Source: Tieghemostelium lacteum (lineage: Eukaryota; Evosea; Eumycetozoa; Dictyosteliales; Raperosteliaceae). From it: DNA of 64,000 bases. Every line of letters begins with the position of its first letter. Position 1 is the first letter of the stretch. Location: contig LODT01000037.1 in assembly GCA_001606155.1 (NCBI GenBank), positions 1,426,001-1,490,000 of the forward strand, read 5' to 3'. Both the position numbers and the translations under genes were made by a program. Positions 43,798 to 54,396 of the stretch are shown piece after piece. The notes below the pieces were generated by a model. The model was not told the origin of the DNA. It ran no database searches and worked only from the letters and a program-made list of their open reading frames with translations.

Positions 43798-44513
43798 TTA
43801 TTGATAAGCTCTTGCAGTAATAGATTGATGACTCTTTGATGGATCAAATTTAAACATATCCATACCTCTTGAGCTATTAGTAGCAGGTTTCTCTTCCATT
43901 TCAACAGGTGTATTTGACAACTTCTTTTTAGCTTGATACTTCTTATAGGCAATGACACCACCTGCAGCAGAACCAGCAACAAAAGCAGCACCACCACATG
44001 CAATACCAATAATAGCACCGGTTGAAAGAGCAGCAGCGGAAACAGCAGCAGTCAAAGATGGATCAAAACCAGTGAACATGGATGCTTTTTCAGCTTCAGT
44101 GAAATGTGTCATGTGATTGGCTGATACTATAAGAGGATAGTTAGAATATAATTGTAATTAATATGATTAAAATATTGTTACTACATACAGCTTATAGAAC
44201 TTGAAGAGGCTTGTGGTGTTGATACCATTTGAACTGATTCTAGATCTCTACCAGATTTTAACATGTTAAGATCAGGTGTAACGATGATTAAACCTGGGTT
44301 ATAGTTATTTTTACTATTTTCATTTACAATTTCAATCATATTGGTTTTCCATATTTGAAATCTATTTTCTTCTTCTTCAGCAGTATCAAATGTAATCTTG
44401 TATGAATTTTTCCAATTTTTGAAACTGTCTCTTAATTTCTCATCAGATGGTATTCCTCTAACAATACATAAGGAGACACTTAACAAAACAATAAATAATA
44501 GACCTTTATACAT
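43798..44513 (-). CDS. Membrane-anchored I29 cathepsin-propeptide protein without protease
   Basis: Two exons, 44189-44513 and 43798-44126, with a 62-nt intron (GTATGT donor, phase 1), giving 217 aa. ATG at 44513 starts a clear signal peptide (1-20). Residues about 28-60 fit the ERFNIN motif of the I29 inhibitor domain exactly (E-x3-R-x3-W-x2-N-x3-I-x3-N in EEEENRFQIWKTNMIEIVNEN, tryptophan in the Phe position). Across the junction, LSANHMTHFTEAEKASMFTG is the I29 end. No peptidase C1 domain follows. Instead there is a Gly/Ala-rich membrane helix (about 125-150) and a basic/polar cytosolic tail (YKKYQAKKK...). Free I29 proteins inhibit papain-like proteases. The gene is divergent from a papain-like protease that lacks an I29. 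Confidence 0.8.
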
Positions 44514-45037
44514 AATTTTAAATAAATAAATAAAATAAATTAAAAAATACAAAATTTAAATTTAAAGAAGAAGAAAGAACAGAATATTTTCAAATAAATA
44601 GTATCTAATTAATTAATTAATTAATATCTAATTGAACCTGATAAAATATAAAAAGACATTCATGATCTCGCCTAATTTTTGCTTTAAAATTCTAAAATAT
44701 CTGGATAAAATTTTAAAATATCCTTAAAAATTTTAATTAATTAATTAATTAATTTAAACAATTGGGTTTCTGAAAGCGATATGATGATTTTTCATTGATT
44801 TATTGGTTTTTTTTAATTAATTAATTCCAGATTTGCAAAGATCAATCAGATATTTTAGTTTTTAAACTGATATTTATATCTTTCAAATAAATTCTAATTT
44901 TTACACTATCATTTATTGATCAGTTTAAATACTTTGTATCTTCTCTTCTTTCATATTTAAAAAACAGAAATTCTTTTTTTTTTATTTAAAATTATTTATT
45001 TATTATTTATTTAATATTTATTTGTACAATTAAAGAA
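44514..45037. promoter_or_regulatory. Divergent promoter with AATT tandem blocks (I29 / CAP-CAP-papain)
   Basis: 524 bases between divergent starts. Three blocks of (TTAA/AATT)n lie at about 44604-44625, 44733-44756 and 44814-44827. A nearly mirrored stretch, aaaattctaaaatatc and aaaattttaaaatatcc, lies near 44689-44725. Such AATT blocks are not seen at other promoters in this window. They might phase nucleosomes or bind a homeodomain-like factor. Confidence 0.5.
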
Positions 45038-46791
45038 ATGAAATATTTAGATAGAATAGTACCATTGGTACTTTTAATATGCCTTTTATTTGGTCAATCT
45101 GAAGCACTTTATGAAGTAACACCAACAGATAGAGTAACTGCTACAAATATTCTAAATACTCATAGAGCCAATCTAACACCAAAACCATATGGTGGAATGA
45201 ACCAAGTCTCATGGAGTATGGATTTAGAAAATTTAATCTATCAACATACTGCAAATTGTGCAAGTAACCCATTACCAGCAACATATGCCAATGTTACAAC
45301 TCTAATCTATGCACAATATTACCCAAATGCCACTGCAGTATGTATACACACTCTATATATTTATATAATATCAAGTAAAAATTAAATTTAAATATTAATA
45401 TTTTTGATAAATAGTTCTTTGATTTAATCTTAAAATTCTATAAAGATCAGTATGATTACTTTACCAAGGGTTGCAAGAATACAGATTGTTACTATTATGA
45501 AGCTGCTATTTCTAATAGCACAACTCAATTTGCATGTGCTTATTCAAAGACTGATTGTACTGCTTTAAATTCTGCCTACTCTGGTGTTTACCAATATGCA
45601 TGTTTCTTTTCACCATACCCAAATTACAGTGATTACCCATACAAGAATCAAAATGTTATAAATTCCTTTTCAGCTGCTGATATTGATGTCATTTTGAATT
45701 ATCTCAATAATGAAAGAAATACAACTAAAGTAAAACCATCAGTTCCTCTATCAAAATTAGTTTGGAATCAGACTTTGGCAGATGGTGCTGCAGAGTATCT
45801 TGAAAAGTGTGATTATAGACAATCTGAAGATGCTGCATATGGATATGTACTAGAATCTACCATCAGTACCTATGCCCCAGGTTATGATTTGTATAATTCA
45901 TTTAATGGTGGTGTATACCCTGTAAAGTTATCTTACAGCTACTGGGATAAAACATGTTCACCTTATCTATGTGACCCTTACTTATACATGATAAAAAACA
46001 CTACTCAATCCGTTGGTTGTGCCAGAAAAACTTGTGTTCAAAATGGATATGCTTTTGTTCAGACTACCTGTAGATACTATCCCCCTGCACCAATTAGAAT
46101 TTACCCATTCCCAACTAATGAAGTAAGACCAGGACCACCACCAGCTCCAGAGCCTACTGGAAGTATTGATTGGAGACGTTTTAATAAAGTTTCTCCAGTA
46201 AAGAACCAAGGTGGTTGTGGAAGTTGTTGGGCATTCTCAGCTGCTGGTGCTATTGAATCTGCATTATTAATGAAATCAAATCAATCAGCTCCTGATACTT
46301 TTGATGTCTCCGAACAGGAATTTGTAAGTTGTACAGGTCCATCAAGTCAAGGGTGCAATGGAGGTTGGCCATTGGAAGCAATGAATAGAAAGAATGTTAC
46401 TGTTGAGTCTTATACCCCATACCAAGGTGAAACAGGGCAGTGTTCAGATCCATCTCCATACAGACCATTACTATCATGGTCAGGTGCCGAACAAGTAAAA
46501 CAAGATAAAAACACATTTGTACAAGCACTTAAAGATCACGGTCCATTCTCCATTTGTCTCTATGTAGGTGGTGATTTCTATTCCTATTCAGGTGGTGTCT
46601 ATGAGTACAAGAAAATGTCACCAGGTATCAATCATGCTGTTTTATTAGTTGGATATGATCTACCAGGTGACTATTGGATCATTAAAAACTCATGGGGTGA
46701 ATACTATGGTGAAGATGGTTATATCAACATCAAAGCTGATGTTGATGATTTTGGAAAGATTCTAGAGTATGGTTATAGAGTTATCGCATAA
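45038..46791 (+). CDS. Secreted CAP-CAP-papain (C1) fusion protease
   Basis: Two exons, 45038-45337 and 45415-46791, with a 77-nt intron (GTATGT donor, phase 0), giving 558 aa. A signal peptide (1-23) is followed by a CAP/SCP domain (about 33-175: ILNTHRANLTPKPYGGMN, later FACAYSKTDC and YACFFSPYPNY), a second CAP domain (about 190-320: ILNYLNNERN, VWNQTLADGAAEYLEKC, VGCARKTC, TTCRYYPP), a Pro-rich linker and a papain-like C1 domain (about 347-558). The protease has all key residues: Gln365, Cys371 (CGSCWAF), His507 (INHAVLLVGY) and Asn525 (IIKNSWGE). No I29 propeptide is present. Many N-glycosylation sites fit secretion or lysosomal sorting. I know of no standard family with two CAP domains in front of a C1 peptidase. 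Confidence 0.87.
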
Positions 46792-47043
46792 TCTAATAAT
46801 AAATTTTAATTTATTCTTAAATTCAATTACTGAATGTTTAACTAAAATTGTTGTTCATTTTATAGTGATTGTGATGATCAATTTTCAAGTGAAAATTTTT
46901 AAAAAAATTTATCAATTTTCCAAAATGAATAGGTTTTTTTGTAGATCACTCAAGATGTAATTTGGTTCAATGAAATTGTAGATATTAATTAATTAAAAAA
47001 AATTAAATTGTTGTTAGGTATATATTTTTAGTCTATTGTAAAT

Positions 47044-49070
47044 ATGAAGCTACGGTATACAGTACCGATTATAAATATACTATTATGTTTTGTATCTATC
47101 GTAGTTTCAAATTTTGCTCATTTACAAGCTATACAAACATCTGAACCAAATCATCAATATAGAATGTGGGCAGGTTTTATGATTGGTCATGGTGTAGCAA
47201 ATAATGATCAAGTATTTAATCCACCACCAGTAGCTCCAATTCCTCACATTACATGTGGTGGCGCACCAGGTGGAGCTAATGGTTTTATGGCTACATGTGA
47301 TGGTGAATTACATGATCTGACAAATGTTGGCCAATTTAGAGCTAATTTATTCGCTTTAACACCACCAATTCAATGTGTTATGGATATGTATTGTAAACAT
47401 AGATATCATTTTTACAATAATTTTCCTGGTAAACATTCTGAAAGAATAATGATGAGAATGGCAATGAGATCTCACAGAATGACCCTCTTACAAAACCCAA
47501 ATTATGTTTGTGGTCCTTCAGATCTTAACTTATACACTCGTTATCTTCCATGTAAAGATTGTACAGTAAGTATTTCACTTTAATTAAATATTAATATAAA
47601 TTTCTAATATTTGTCTGTGATAAAGTCATATTTTTTAAACTCATTTTCAAGAGAGTTTAATACCAATAATGGACATCAAAAATTAATTCCAATATATTTA
47701 GGGTATTCAAGACAATATAACAGAGATTATTCACATCATGTTCTATTGAGAAGATTAATTAATGAGCCACCATATCGTACAAGAGCAAATGTATATATTG
47801 TACCTGAAAGAGGTAATGACTTGACATGCCAACAAAACCAAAGAGACAGTATTGTTGCTGCTTTAACTGCAGTTAATCGATTTAATTTCAATATGCACGC
47901 CAACCACAATGGTGTTGCTGATCACCCTATTGTATTGATAATTGAACATGCCTATGCCAGATTCTTTATTAGTATTTATTATTCACCACCTCCACCTCCA
48001 CCTCTAAAAAATCAAAAAGGCTTTAATCGTCCAAACCAATTTAATTATAGAGGTCTAACTCAATGGTATGTTATTTTACTAATTTGTATTAAGAAAATAT
48101 AATCTAACATTTCATCTAAAAGGGATGTGTTATTAACAGCAATGGGTGCCCAACAAACCATTAGAAATGCTTTTAAAACTGCCCTCTTTAATGCAGCAAC
48201 TTTTGATTGGTATGTAATCAAAATACCACATTAAATGTATTATTTTAAATCTTTTCTAATATTAACATATATTTATTAGTCAAACAGCTCAAGTGCTTTC
48301 TTTACATGCTAATATTGTACCTGGTCATGGTTTTGAAAAATACTTTACAGCTATTGCACCATTTGGAAATTCTTTAGTAGCTACACCCAATGTAACTATT
48401 TATATTATTTATATAATAATTATCTATATTAATTAACAATTTTACGAAATAGGTTGGTGTGTCTGGTCAATGGTGTAACCATGGATATTGTGGTTTATTT
48501 TGTGATTTTCTTCAGGCTCCTGGTGGAGCATTTTATGGCGAGAATCCTGGGTTGGGACTGTTCCCTATACCAGGAATTATTCCACAATGTAACATTGCTC
48601 AAAACTTTATAATACCTTCAACATTATATGATATGCATGGACAGGTAATTACATCGCCTTACTTTAAAGCACACACCGGGTGTACAGGAGCAAGACTATC
48701 CAATGCTGCCTATAATAACTTTTTAATGCCTGCTGCAAATCATGCACATAATCTTCCACCTGCAAATATACTGTTTGGTGCTGTACATGTACACAATGTA
48801 CCACATCTACAAGCATTTCAGCCGGCAGCTTTACATAATGTACCACCTGCTGATGAAATGGATCTATCTGATATAAGTCAAGAGTTTGAGATTACTGATG
48901 AAGAATCTGAGTATATAAGTCAAGAAATTTTGATTGGCTCATCGGAGTCTGATGAAATTACTGAACAATTTGAAATTGATGAAGATGAAGTAGATAGTGA
49001 AGAACATACTGAATATGACTCTAATGACTATGAGTTCTGGGGACCTGGTTGTAATCAAAATGAGAATTAA
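47044..49070 (+). CDS. Secreted protein with zinc-deaminase-like HxE and PCxxC motifs
   Basis: Five exons, 47044-47565, 47626-48065, 48123-48209, 48280-48391 and 48453-49070, with introns of 57-70 nt, give about 592 aa. The acceptor of exon 2 is uncertain: 47626 or 47656, both in frame. Residues 1-22 are a signal peptide. Residues 131-133 read HSE, followed after 35 residues by LYTRYLPCKDC (Cys170, Cys173). This is the arrangement of the zinc-dependent cytidine/adenosine deaminase fold (HxE...PCxxC, preceded by a hydrophobic LYT strand). Hydrophobic strands follow (KLIPIYLGY, ANVYIVPE, PIVLIIEH), then more Cys motifs (WCNHGYCGLFC) and an acidic tail (about 510-592). It may be a secreted nucleic-acid or nucleotide deaminase, but I recognise no overall family, so function is a motif-level inference. 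Confidence 0.7.
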
Positions 49071-49154
49071 TAATAATTAAAAATAAATACTTTAAATATT
49101 TATCAAAAAAATTGTTGGCTTATTAAATAATATTTGATTTGATTTTAAATTTAT

Positions 49155-49778
49155 TTATATACACTTTGGAATCATTTTTAAATTTCTAGAGTTTTTAGCG
49201 ACAGTAATTTTGTTGGATTGACAAGGAGGACCAGACCATGAATCATAATTACAATATTCTACAGTTGGAACATCATTATCACAATAATATTGAGTTGAAT
49301 AAGTACCATAGTTATAGGAGAATGAGGTACCATTTTGGTAATATACTAAACCAACTTGATTAGAGTCACTATCATAGAAACCAAATATTATACTGTTGTA
49401 TGGGGCTTGTGGTAACTCTGTAGATTGTGTATACTGGAAATAGTAATTATTGGATTGATCTTCAAGAGTACAACCACCTTGTTTATAAACAGTGGAGTTC
49501 GAAGGATCACTGTGGAAACAACCATCATATTGACTAAATATATTAAACTGTGCTTCTTGCTCTTCCAATGGTTTAATTATAAAATTAAATGGTAGAACAC
49601 TATTGAGAAAATCATAGCATAGATTGAATATTCCACTATATATTATACCTTGAGGTTCTGATGTACATTTTGAATCTGAGAATACTTCAAAATTATTAAA
49701 AATTGTGCCTTCTTCACTTGAAGATAAAACCAATGATAGATTAATTATTACAAATAGAAACAATAATATTGATTTCAT
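49155..49778 (-). CDS. Small Cys-containing secreted protein, family not recognised
   Basis: Single exon, 207 aa, ATG at 49778. Signal peptide at 1-19. The mature part has about eight cysteines (SKCTSEPQG, FNLCYDF, DGCFHSD, GGCTLED, YYCDND, VEYCNYD, PPCQSN, IPKCI) and is rich in Tyr, Ser and Asn, like many dictyostelid secreted or cell-surface proteins. No membrane anchor or GPI signal is visible at the C-terminus. It converges with the deaminase-like gene (84 bases between stops). Confidence 0.75.
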   Translation of the reverse strand: MKSILLFLFVIINLSLVLSSSEEGTIFNNFEVFSDSKCTSEPQGIIYSGIFNLCYDFLNSVLPFNFIIKPLEEQEAQFNIFSQYDGCFHSDPSNSTVYKQGGCTLEDQSNNYYFQYTQSTELPQAPYNSIIFGFYDSDSNQVGLVYYQNGTSFSYNYGTYSTQYYCDNDVPTVEYCNYDSWSGPPCQSNKITVAKNSRNLKMIPKCI

Positions 49779-50096
49779 TATATTTTTAGATTAAAATGAT
49801 GTAATGAAAAATTTTTCGTTGTTGGTATTTATATTTGGAAAAATATCTTGGATTTTTCATTAAAAAAGTTAAGTGGAACAAAGGAAGAGAAGCATTTATA
49901 AGATACAACTTGTTTTTTGATTATTTTTTGTTTTTTTGAATTTTATTGTATATTGAAATATTTTATGGTATTTTTTCCTCATCAATGATATCTTTTAAGA
50001 TGAGCATCTTAATGTTAATATTCCCAACTACAAAAATATTCCAACCAGTTTTCAATTTTTACTTCAGCTAATATATTTTCATAAAAATTTTTATAT
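49779..50096. promoter_or_regulatory. Divergent promoter region, no gene seen
   Basis: 318 bases of AT-rich DNA with T-rich runs between the secreted protein and the FNIP-repeat protein. No coding frame is convincing. Confidence 0.45.
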
Positions 50097-51527
50097 ATGC
50101 AACACAAAACCTTTGCAAATCTAGTGATTGTTTCTTATATTATTAAATCCTTTAGAAATGATACTGATATTATAAATTTACTAGTAACATGCAAAGAGTT
50201 ATATAGTCATCATAAATCTTTAAGATTTATAAATTTTCCAATTGAATACTATTCGAAATGTATTCAAATGAACATTGATGTCTCACATGTTCCCACACTA
50301 TTCAAACAAATATTTTTATATGAATCCCAACATTATCATATATTTAAAACCGATTTAGTAAAGAGATTAAGTGTATTTAAAATAACATTATCTCCGCACC
50401 TAGACAGAATGTGTCCTGATGTATTGGATAAAGATTTAGTACCACAAGGTACTCATAAACTACATATAGGTGGTTCGTTTAAAGGAACCGTTCCTGAAGA
50501 TATACTACCACAGAGTTTAGAAAACCTGAAATTCAATTACAATTTCAATCAACCTTTTACAAATAGTAGACAATTTCCTTCTCATCTTGTAAAACTCTTT
50601 TTAGGATCATCATTTGATCATGGGTTTCCAGAGAACATCTTACCACAAAGTTTGAAAAAGTTGAGTTTACCAGGACTTTGTGTAACCCCTCTATCACAAG
50701 TATCCATGCCTGATAGTATAACATCTCTGAGACTAGGTGACAAGTACAACCATCCAATAGATATTCTACCAAAGTCACTGATGGTTCTTATACTTGGAAA
50801 TGAATTTACTTATGAGGAATCTCTCATGCAAAGTTTACCACCGAGCTGTACTAAACTTCGAACTGGAAGAACATATAATGTGGAATTTGTACCCAAAGGT
50901 ATAAAGAAGCTCAGACTAGGTTACGGATACAATATTAAATTTGAACCTGGGCAATTTCCAGAAGGTCTAAAATCACTGAATGTAGGACATAACTACTATC
51001 ATGAAATGGAACGGGGTGTTTTTCCATCAACTTTAAAATCACTTTTTCTCCGTGGTGACCACGCATTAAATTTAAAAAGTGGTATGTTACCAAATCTTAC
51101 AAAACTACATTTAGGATTACACCCATATGATCCATTTGGAGATGGAATTCTTCCAGATACTTTAAAAACACTATATCTGAAATCTAGTTTCTCAAGGAGG
51201 ATAAATCAGTTTCCACCAAACCTTGAATTTCTCAGTGTTGGCATACATTTCCCCTATGAATGTCTTAGAGATGTAAAATCTCTAAAGATATTGAATTTTA
51301 GTGTAAAATATTACACCAAACTGAAACCTGGTGATTTACCAGACTCTCTTGAAGAAATTATAATTTCACAATGCGCAGAATTAGCAGAAGGTGTTCTTCC
51401 AAACAGTGGTAATCTAAAGATTCTTAGAGTAAATTCACTGTACAGGCATATTAATTTAAATGTACCACCATGTGTTAAACATGTAATTTATTTCACTGAA
51501 GAAGATGGAAAAACCTATATGATATAA
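50097..51527 (+). CDS. FNIP-repeat protein
   Basis: Single exon, 476 aa, ATG at 50097. The N-terminal 45 residues are F-box-like helices (IKSFRNDTDIINLLVTCKEL). From about 115 to 440 there are about 13-14 FNIP-type repeats with LPxSLxxLxLGxxFNxP spacing, such as ILPQSLENLKFNYNFNQPF, LFLGSSFDHGFPENILPQSL and LRLGYGYNIKFEPG. FNIP proteins are a large, expanded dictyostelid family, probably substrate receptors or scaffolds with solenoid structure. Its ligand is unknown. Confidence 0.88.
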   Translation: MQHKTFANLVIVSYIIKSFRNDTDIINLLVTCKELYSHHKSLRFINFPIEYYSKCIQMNIDVSHVPTLFKQIFLYESQHYHIFKTDLVKRLSVFKITLSPHLDRMCPDVLDKDLVPQGTHKLHIGGSFKGTVPEDILPQSLENLKFNYNFNQPFTNSRQFPSHLVKLFLGSSFDHGFPENILPQSLKKLSLPGLCVTPLSQVSMPDSITSLRLGDKYNHPIDILPKSLMVLILGNEFTYEESLMQSLPPSCTKLRTGRTYNVEFVPKGIKKLRLGYGYNIKFEPGQFPEGLKSLNVGHNYYHEMERGVFPSTLKSLFLRGDHALNLKSGMLPNLTKLHLGLHPYDPFGDGILPDTLKTLYLKSSFSRRINQFPPNLEFLSVGIHFPYECLRDVKSLKILNFSVKYYTKLKPGDLPDSLEEIIISQCAELAEGVLPNSGNLKILRVNSLYRHINLNVPPCVKHVIYFTEEDGKTYMI

Positions 51528-51961
51528 GAATAAAATACAATATGTATTAATCCCATCTGTGTATATTAATTTATCAAATTTCTTTTAATTTTTGAATATT
51601 TTTATTTCTTTTTTATTTTTTGGGATAGATTTAAATAGATAGATAGAGGAGAAGTAACTTGCACAGAGAGGAAAGAGAGAGAGAGAGGTAGGTTTAATTT
51701 TTTTGAAATTATTATATTATTAAATATCTACAATTATTATTGAGTTGTTTAAATGTTTTGGGGGAGGGGGAAGTAAGGATAGTATTGATTTATAAAAACA
51801 ATAATAATATAATGTTTGGGATTGATGTTGTATTTGTTATAGAGGGGTTTGGGTATTTTTTGGTGTTAAATAATTAATTATTGGATGCTTTTGGTTTGGG
51901 GGATATTATTGGGTTTTGGTATTGTATGTGTGGAGGAGGAGTCCACACCAAATTTGGGAGT
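51528..51961. other. Convergent 3' region, G-rich, with a hairpin
   Basis: 434 bases between convergent stops. Contains a GATA/GA microsatellite (51638-51690), several G runs on the plus strand (GGGGGAGGGGG near 51760, GAGGGG, GGTTTGGGGG) and an inverted repeat gtgtgga...tccacac (51928-51934 and 51942-51948, 7-base loop) 14 bases past the gskA stop. On the gskA transcript this would be a C-rich 3' UTR with a short hairpin. No gene is seen. Confidence 0.5.
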
Positions 51962-53892
51962 TTAATTTGTAGTATTAGTAGTTGTAGTAGTAGTAGTTGT
52001 AGTGGTAGTACCTATAATAGAGGTAGGAGTTGAAGAAGAAGAAGATGATGTAGTTGGTGGAGAAGGAGTTGGGTTGCTAGTTGAATTAGAACCAGCATTA
52101 CTACCTCCTGGTATAGAAACTGCACCAGTTGATTGACCTTGATTTGGAGTCAAATGTGGAAATAGTGGTGATGGTAATTCAATGCTAGAGAGTGCATGTT
52201 GTGGAATCAAAACTTTAGCTAGTTTTGGACCAATAGTCAATTGTTCTTGTACAGTAAAATTGAATAGAGGTGGTAATGGTTTACCATCTAGTAGTTTTGT
52301 ATTTGGATCACGAAGTTCATCAAAGAATGGATGAGCACAAATCTCTATTGGTTTTAATCTCTCTGTTGGGTCATAACGTAATATATTAGATAGTAATTCA
52401 ATTGCTTCAGGTGGAACCTATATAATTTAGATATATATTAGTATATTCATTAAATCTTATGAGATTTTTTAAAAATCTATAAACTTACATGATTTCTTGA
52501 TCTAAATACTTTTGACCAAGGATTTGGTTTAATTTCAGGGAATTTAAAAGAGGTGTAATAAGGGTTCATTGCATGGATTTGCTCTTTGGTAGGGGTACCT
52601 AAAACTTTAATAATTTCCACTAATTGATCGATACCATTTTCACCTGGGAAAAGAGGTTGTCCCAAGAGAAGTTCAGCCAAAACACATCCAAGTGACCAAA
52701 TATCTATGGTTGTTGTATAATTTGTTGAGCCAAATATCAGTTCTGGGGCACGATAGTGTCTCGAGCAGATATAAGAGACATTAGTCTCACCTTTAATGAG
52801 GATCTTTGCACTTCCAAAATCACATAATTTCAATATACCTGCACTGCTGTCCAATAACAGATTTTGTGGTTTAATATCTCGATGGCAAATTCCTAATTGA
52901 TGAATATAATTGATTGATCTACACAATTGATAAATATATAACTTTACATATAACAATGGCAGAGTTTGTTTTTGCACACTAAAATGTCTAGTCACCCTAT
53001 AAACTGTATCTGGTACATATTCTAAAACTAAATTTAAATAAACTTCATCATTCTATATATTACAATATTTGTGGTTGAAATTAAAAAAAAAAAAAAAAAG
53101 ATATTAATATATTTTCTTTGATTTTTTTTTTTTTTAGGTACTGGTTTTTTTTTTTCCTCTGTTGGAAATTAGACCTATATAGAAATAAATGAAACCTACA
53201 TCTGTTGTATAAAAACTATTTTTTAATTGGACTATATTTATGTGGTTCAGCAATTTCATTATTTGAAGCTCTCTATTTTTATATCTTTGATCTTGTAAAA
53301 CTTTTTTTATTGCTACATTTTCATTGGTATCAGCTACTTTTGCATGAGTAACTACACCAAATGACCCATTACCTAAGAGTAAAGAAGTTCAATAATATCA
53401 TAACATGTTAATATACTAAACTAAAATTTTTTTAATTTTTTGCAACCACCACTAATATATTAGGGGTGGGACATCTCTATTGTTTAATTATGGATTTCTG
53501 CGATACTAACCTACAATACCTTCTGTAATATAACAAACACCATTTGATTTAATGAGTACTTTATCAAATTTATTAGGTCTTGGTTTTGATGTTGAGGAAC
53601 TTGGCTGCTGTTGTTGTTTCGATTTATCTACAGTATTACTACTTGCTGTGTTTGCTGCTGCTGTTTCATTTTCTTTTTTTTGATCTGAATCATTATGTTA
53701 ATCAAAAACTGTTGAACATCATCATCATTATACACTCTCCACTATAGATATTTTGCCTCCTCCTACTGAATGTGGAGTGTGAAGGAGGACATATCTATAG
53801 GGGACATTGAAAATACTGTTTGTCTTGAGTGTCATTATCCTCCTACCATGTCAAAATCCAAAATACATACCAATAGTTTCTTTTGTACTCAT
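51962..53892 (-). CDS. gskA: Glycogen synthase kinase 3
   Basis: Five exons: 53871-53892 (22 nt), 53511-53684, 53200-53372, 52489-53052 and 51962-52417; introns 186, 138, 147 and 71 nt; phases 1, 1, 0, 0; 462 aa. D. discoideum GskA has about the same size. Motifs are all present: glycine loop [38 protein letters not shown], and the activating tyrosine in [12 protein letters not shown], then [11 protein letters not shown]. The N-terminus starts MSTKETI. The C-terminus is Ser/Thr/Pro-rich and ends in a Thr run. GskA controls cell-fate choice downstream of cAMP receptors and Zak kinases. The N-lobe lies in small exons, so single-frame reading would miss it. Confidence 0.95.
53742..53800. other. 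Imperfect hairpin inside the first gskA intron
   Basis: A perfect 10-bp inverted repeat (ctatagatat at 53742-53751, atatctatag at 53791-53800) encloses a second pairing (cctcct / aggagg). A competing pairing (tccac / gtgga) overlaps it. It lies in the 186-nt intron after the 22-nt first exon. No matching ncRNA family is recognised. Confidence 0.45.
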
Positions 53893-54396
53893 TTATAATT
53901 TAGAGTAGTTTGTAATCATGAATAATCCGATTACAGTGATATATAAATTTACAAATAACTCTCTCTAGTAATTTTTTTTGTTTTTTTTTTTCAATAATAT
54001 TTTAAATTTAAAAAAAAAAGTTGGTTTTTTTTTTTTTTTGATTTGGGTTTGCAAAATAGATAATATATATGACAGTTGATCACAGACATTTGAACAAAAA
54101 CAATAACTAAAACCAACACACTTTTTCAAAATAGAACTCAAATACTCAAAATTGATACCTATTTGTAGATAACCCCATATGGGTTTTAAAAAAAATTTTT
54201 TTTAATGTTATACATTTTCTCCAAAGCTTTTTTAAGTTTCTGTTCTATGAAAATAGACTTGTTTAAAAATTTTCATACTTGGAGTAAGAAATTAATTTTT
54301 CAAATAAAATTGCAACGACTAAATTTGCAAATTTTAGGTTTTTTTTTGTTTGAAAAAATATTATTAGGGGAGCACACTCGACATTTATTGCATATA
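53893..54396. promoter_or_regulatory. Divergent promoter (gskA / DnaJ-TMEM185)
   Basis: 504 bases with long T runs (53968-53980, 54027-54041) and a palindromic ATATGG/CCATAT stretch near 54175. The open frame from ATG 54205 that continues into the DnaJ gene crosses T-rich leader sequence and is not taken as coding. No other gene is seen. Confidence 0.5.

Noticed and set aside
52000-54100. gskA as a short kinase fragment starting at MTRHFSVQ
   Set aside because: The missing N-lobe is encoded in three small upstream exons with matching phases.
54205-54396. 64-codon N-terminal extension of the DnaJ protein
   Set aside because: Although in frame with an ATG, it is T-rich leader (Phe/Leu/Lys only) and J-domain proteins of this type start close to the RYYTLLG motif.
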